In this document: positions 63,953-64,000 of the stretch, in pieces | How the letters are laid out: every line of letters starts with the position of its first letter | Position numbering within the stretch: the first letter of the stretch is position 1 | DNA from: Streptomyces sp. NBC_00663 | GTDB taxonomy: Bacteria; Actinomycetota; Actinomycetes; Streptomycetales; Streptomycetaceae | NCBI RefSeq assembly: GCF_036226885.1 | Contig: NZ_CP109027.1 | Location: forward strand, 4,464,001 to 4,528,000 | Direction: 5' to 3' | Length of the DNA stretch: 64,000 nt | Made by a program: the position numbers and the translations under genes | The notes under the pieces: generated by a model | The model's input: only the letters and a program-made list of their open reading frames with translations | Databases searched by the model: none | What the model was told of the DNA's origin: nothing

Positions 63953-64000
63953 GTGCACCAGCGTCATCTGCGACTCGCCCTCGCCACGGCCACCGCCGCC
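63953..64000 (+). CDS. Secreted protein, N-terminus only (cut by window end)
   Basis: GTG 63953 follows AGGAGAA at 63941-63947 and reads MHQRHLRLALATATAA to the edge, the start of a signal peptide. A GC-rich hairpin (63909-63915 with 63922-63928) lies in its leader. The gap 63749-63952 has no other gene. Given the FG-GAP gene before it, a second FG-GAP protein is possible, but this is a guess. Confidence 0.6.
   Translation, partial: MHQRHLRLALATATAA

Overview
The window is about 72% G+C with Streptomyces codon usage: third positions are almost all G or C, there are many GTG starts, and genes often overlap by 4 or 8 bases. I read it as core chromosome of a Streptomyces. From memory, the order kyn genes - fba - pyrE - clpB - hspR/dnaJ/grpE/dnaK resembles the central chromosome of S. 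coelicolor (about SCO3640 to SCO3675). I see no tRNA, rRNA, CRISPR array, insertion sequence or phage.

Layout. 1-8.2 kb: the end of a diacylglycerol-kinase-like gene whose ATP motifs are degenerate, an ethanolamine ammonia-lyase pair (eutB-eutC) divergent from an APC permease, and an ABC exporter with a divergent MarR/GbsR-like regulator. 8.2-12.8 kb: two small membrane proteins, a CYP107-like P450, an aldo/keto reductase divergent from its probable TetR regulator, a VOC protein and a RibD-C reductase. 12.9-19.4 kb, all minus strand: two tandem paralogous two-component systems, an acyltransferase and a secreted DUF1023 hydrolase. 19.6-23.4 kb: tryptophan to anthranilate (formamidase, kynureninase, tryptophan 2,3-dioxygenase) with a TetR regulator. 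23.5-31.4 kb: DUF3151, an MFS exporter, fba, pyrE, an aldose-epimerase-like protein, a tail-anchored CoxG-like protein, a membrane aminopropyltransferase-like protein and DUF2617. 31.8-38.9 kb: twin Gly/Ser/Cys-rich small membrane proteins, an aminotransferase, a PIG-V-like mannosyltransferase, a YbjN protein, clpB and a PNPOx-like protein.

39.0-42.7 kb is the most unusual block. A small secreted peptide carrying four DVGW repeats is co-transcribed with a shortened Rieske-like protein that has lost the cluster histidines. Divergent from and beside it are three paralogous LuxR-type regulators. I propose this as an undescribed peptide system.

43.0-51.8 kb: the permuted ATP-grasp / alpha-E / transglutaminase triad, two lipoproteins, an orphan sugar-binding lipoprotein and a secreted fibronectin III protein. 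51.9-56.2 kb: the dnaK-grpE-dnaJ-hspR operon with HspR boxes (HAIR) at its promoter; a matching box lies upstream of clpB, so the two chaperone loci probably form one HspR regulon. 56.2-64 kb: a MraY/WecA-like membrane protein with a palindromic operator, a membrane Fe-S EtfD-like oxidoreductase, DUF817, a GNAT, an APH-like kinase, a small membrane protein, an FG-GAP lipoprotein, and the first codons of another secreted protein cut by the window edge.
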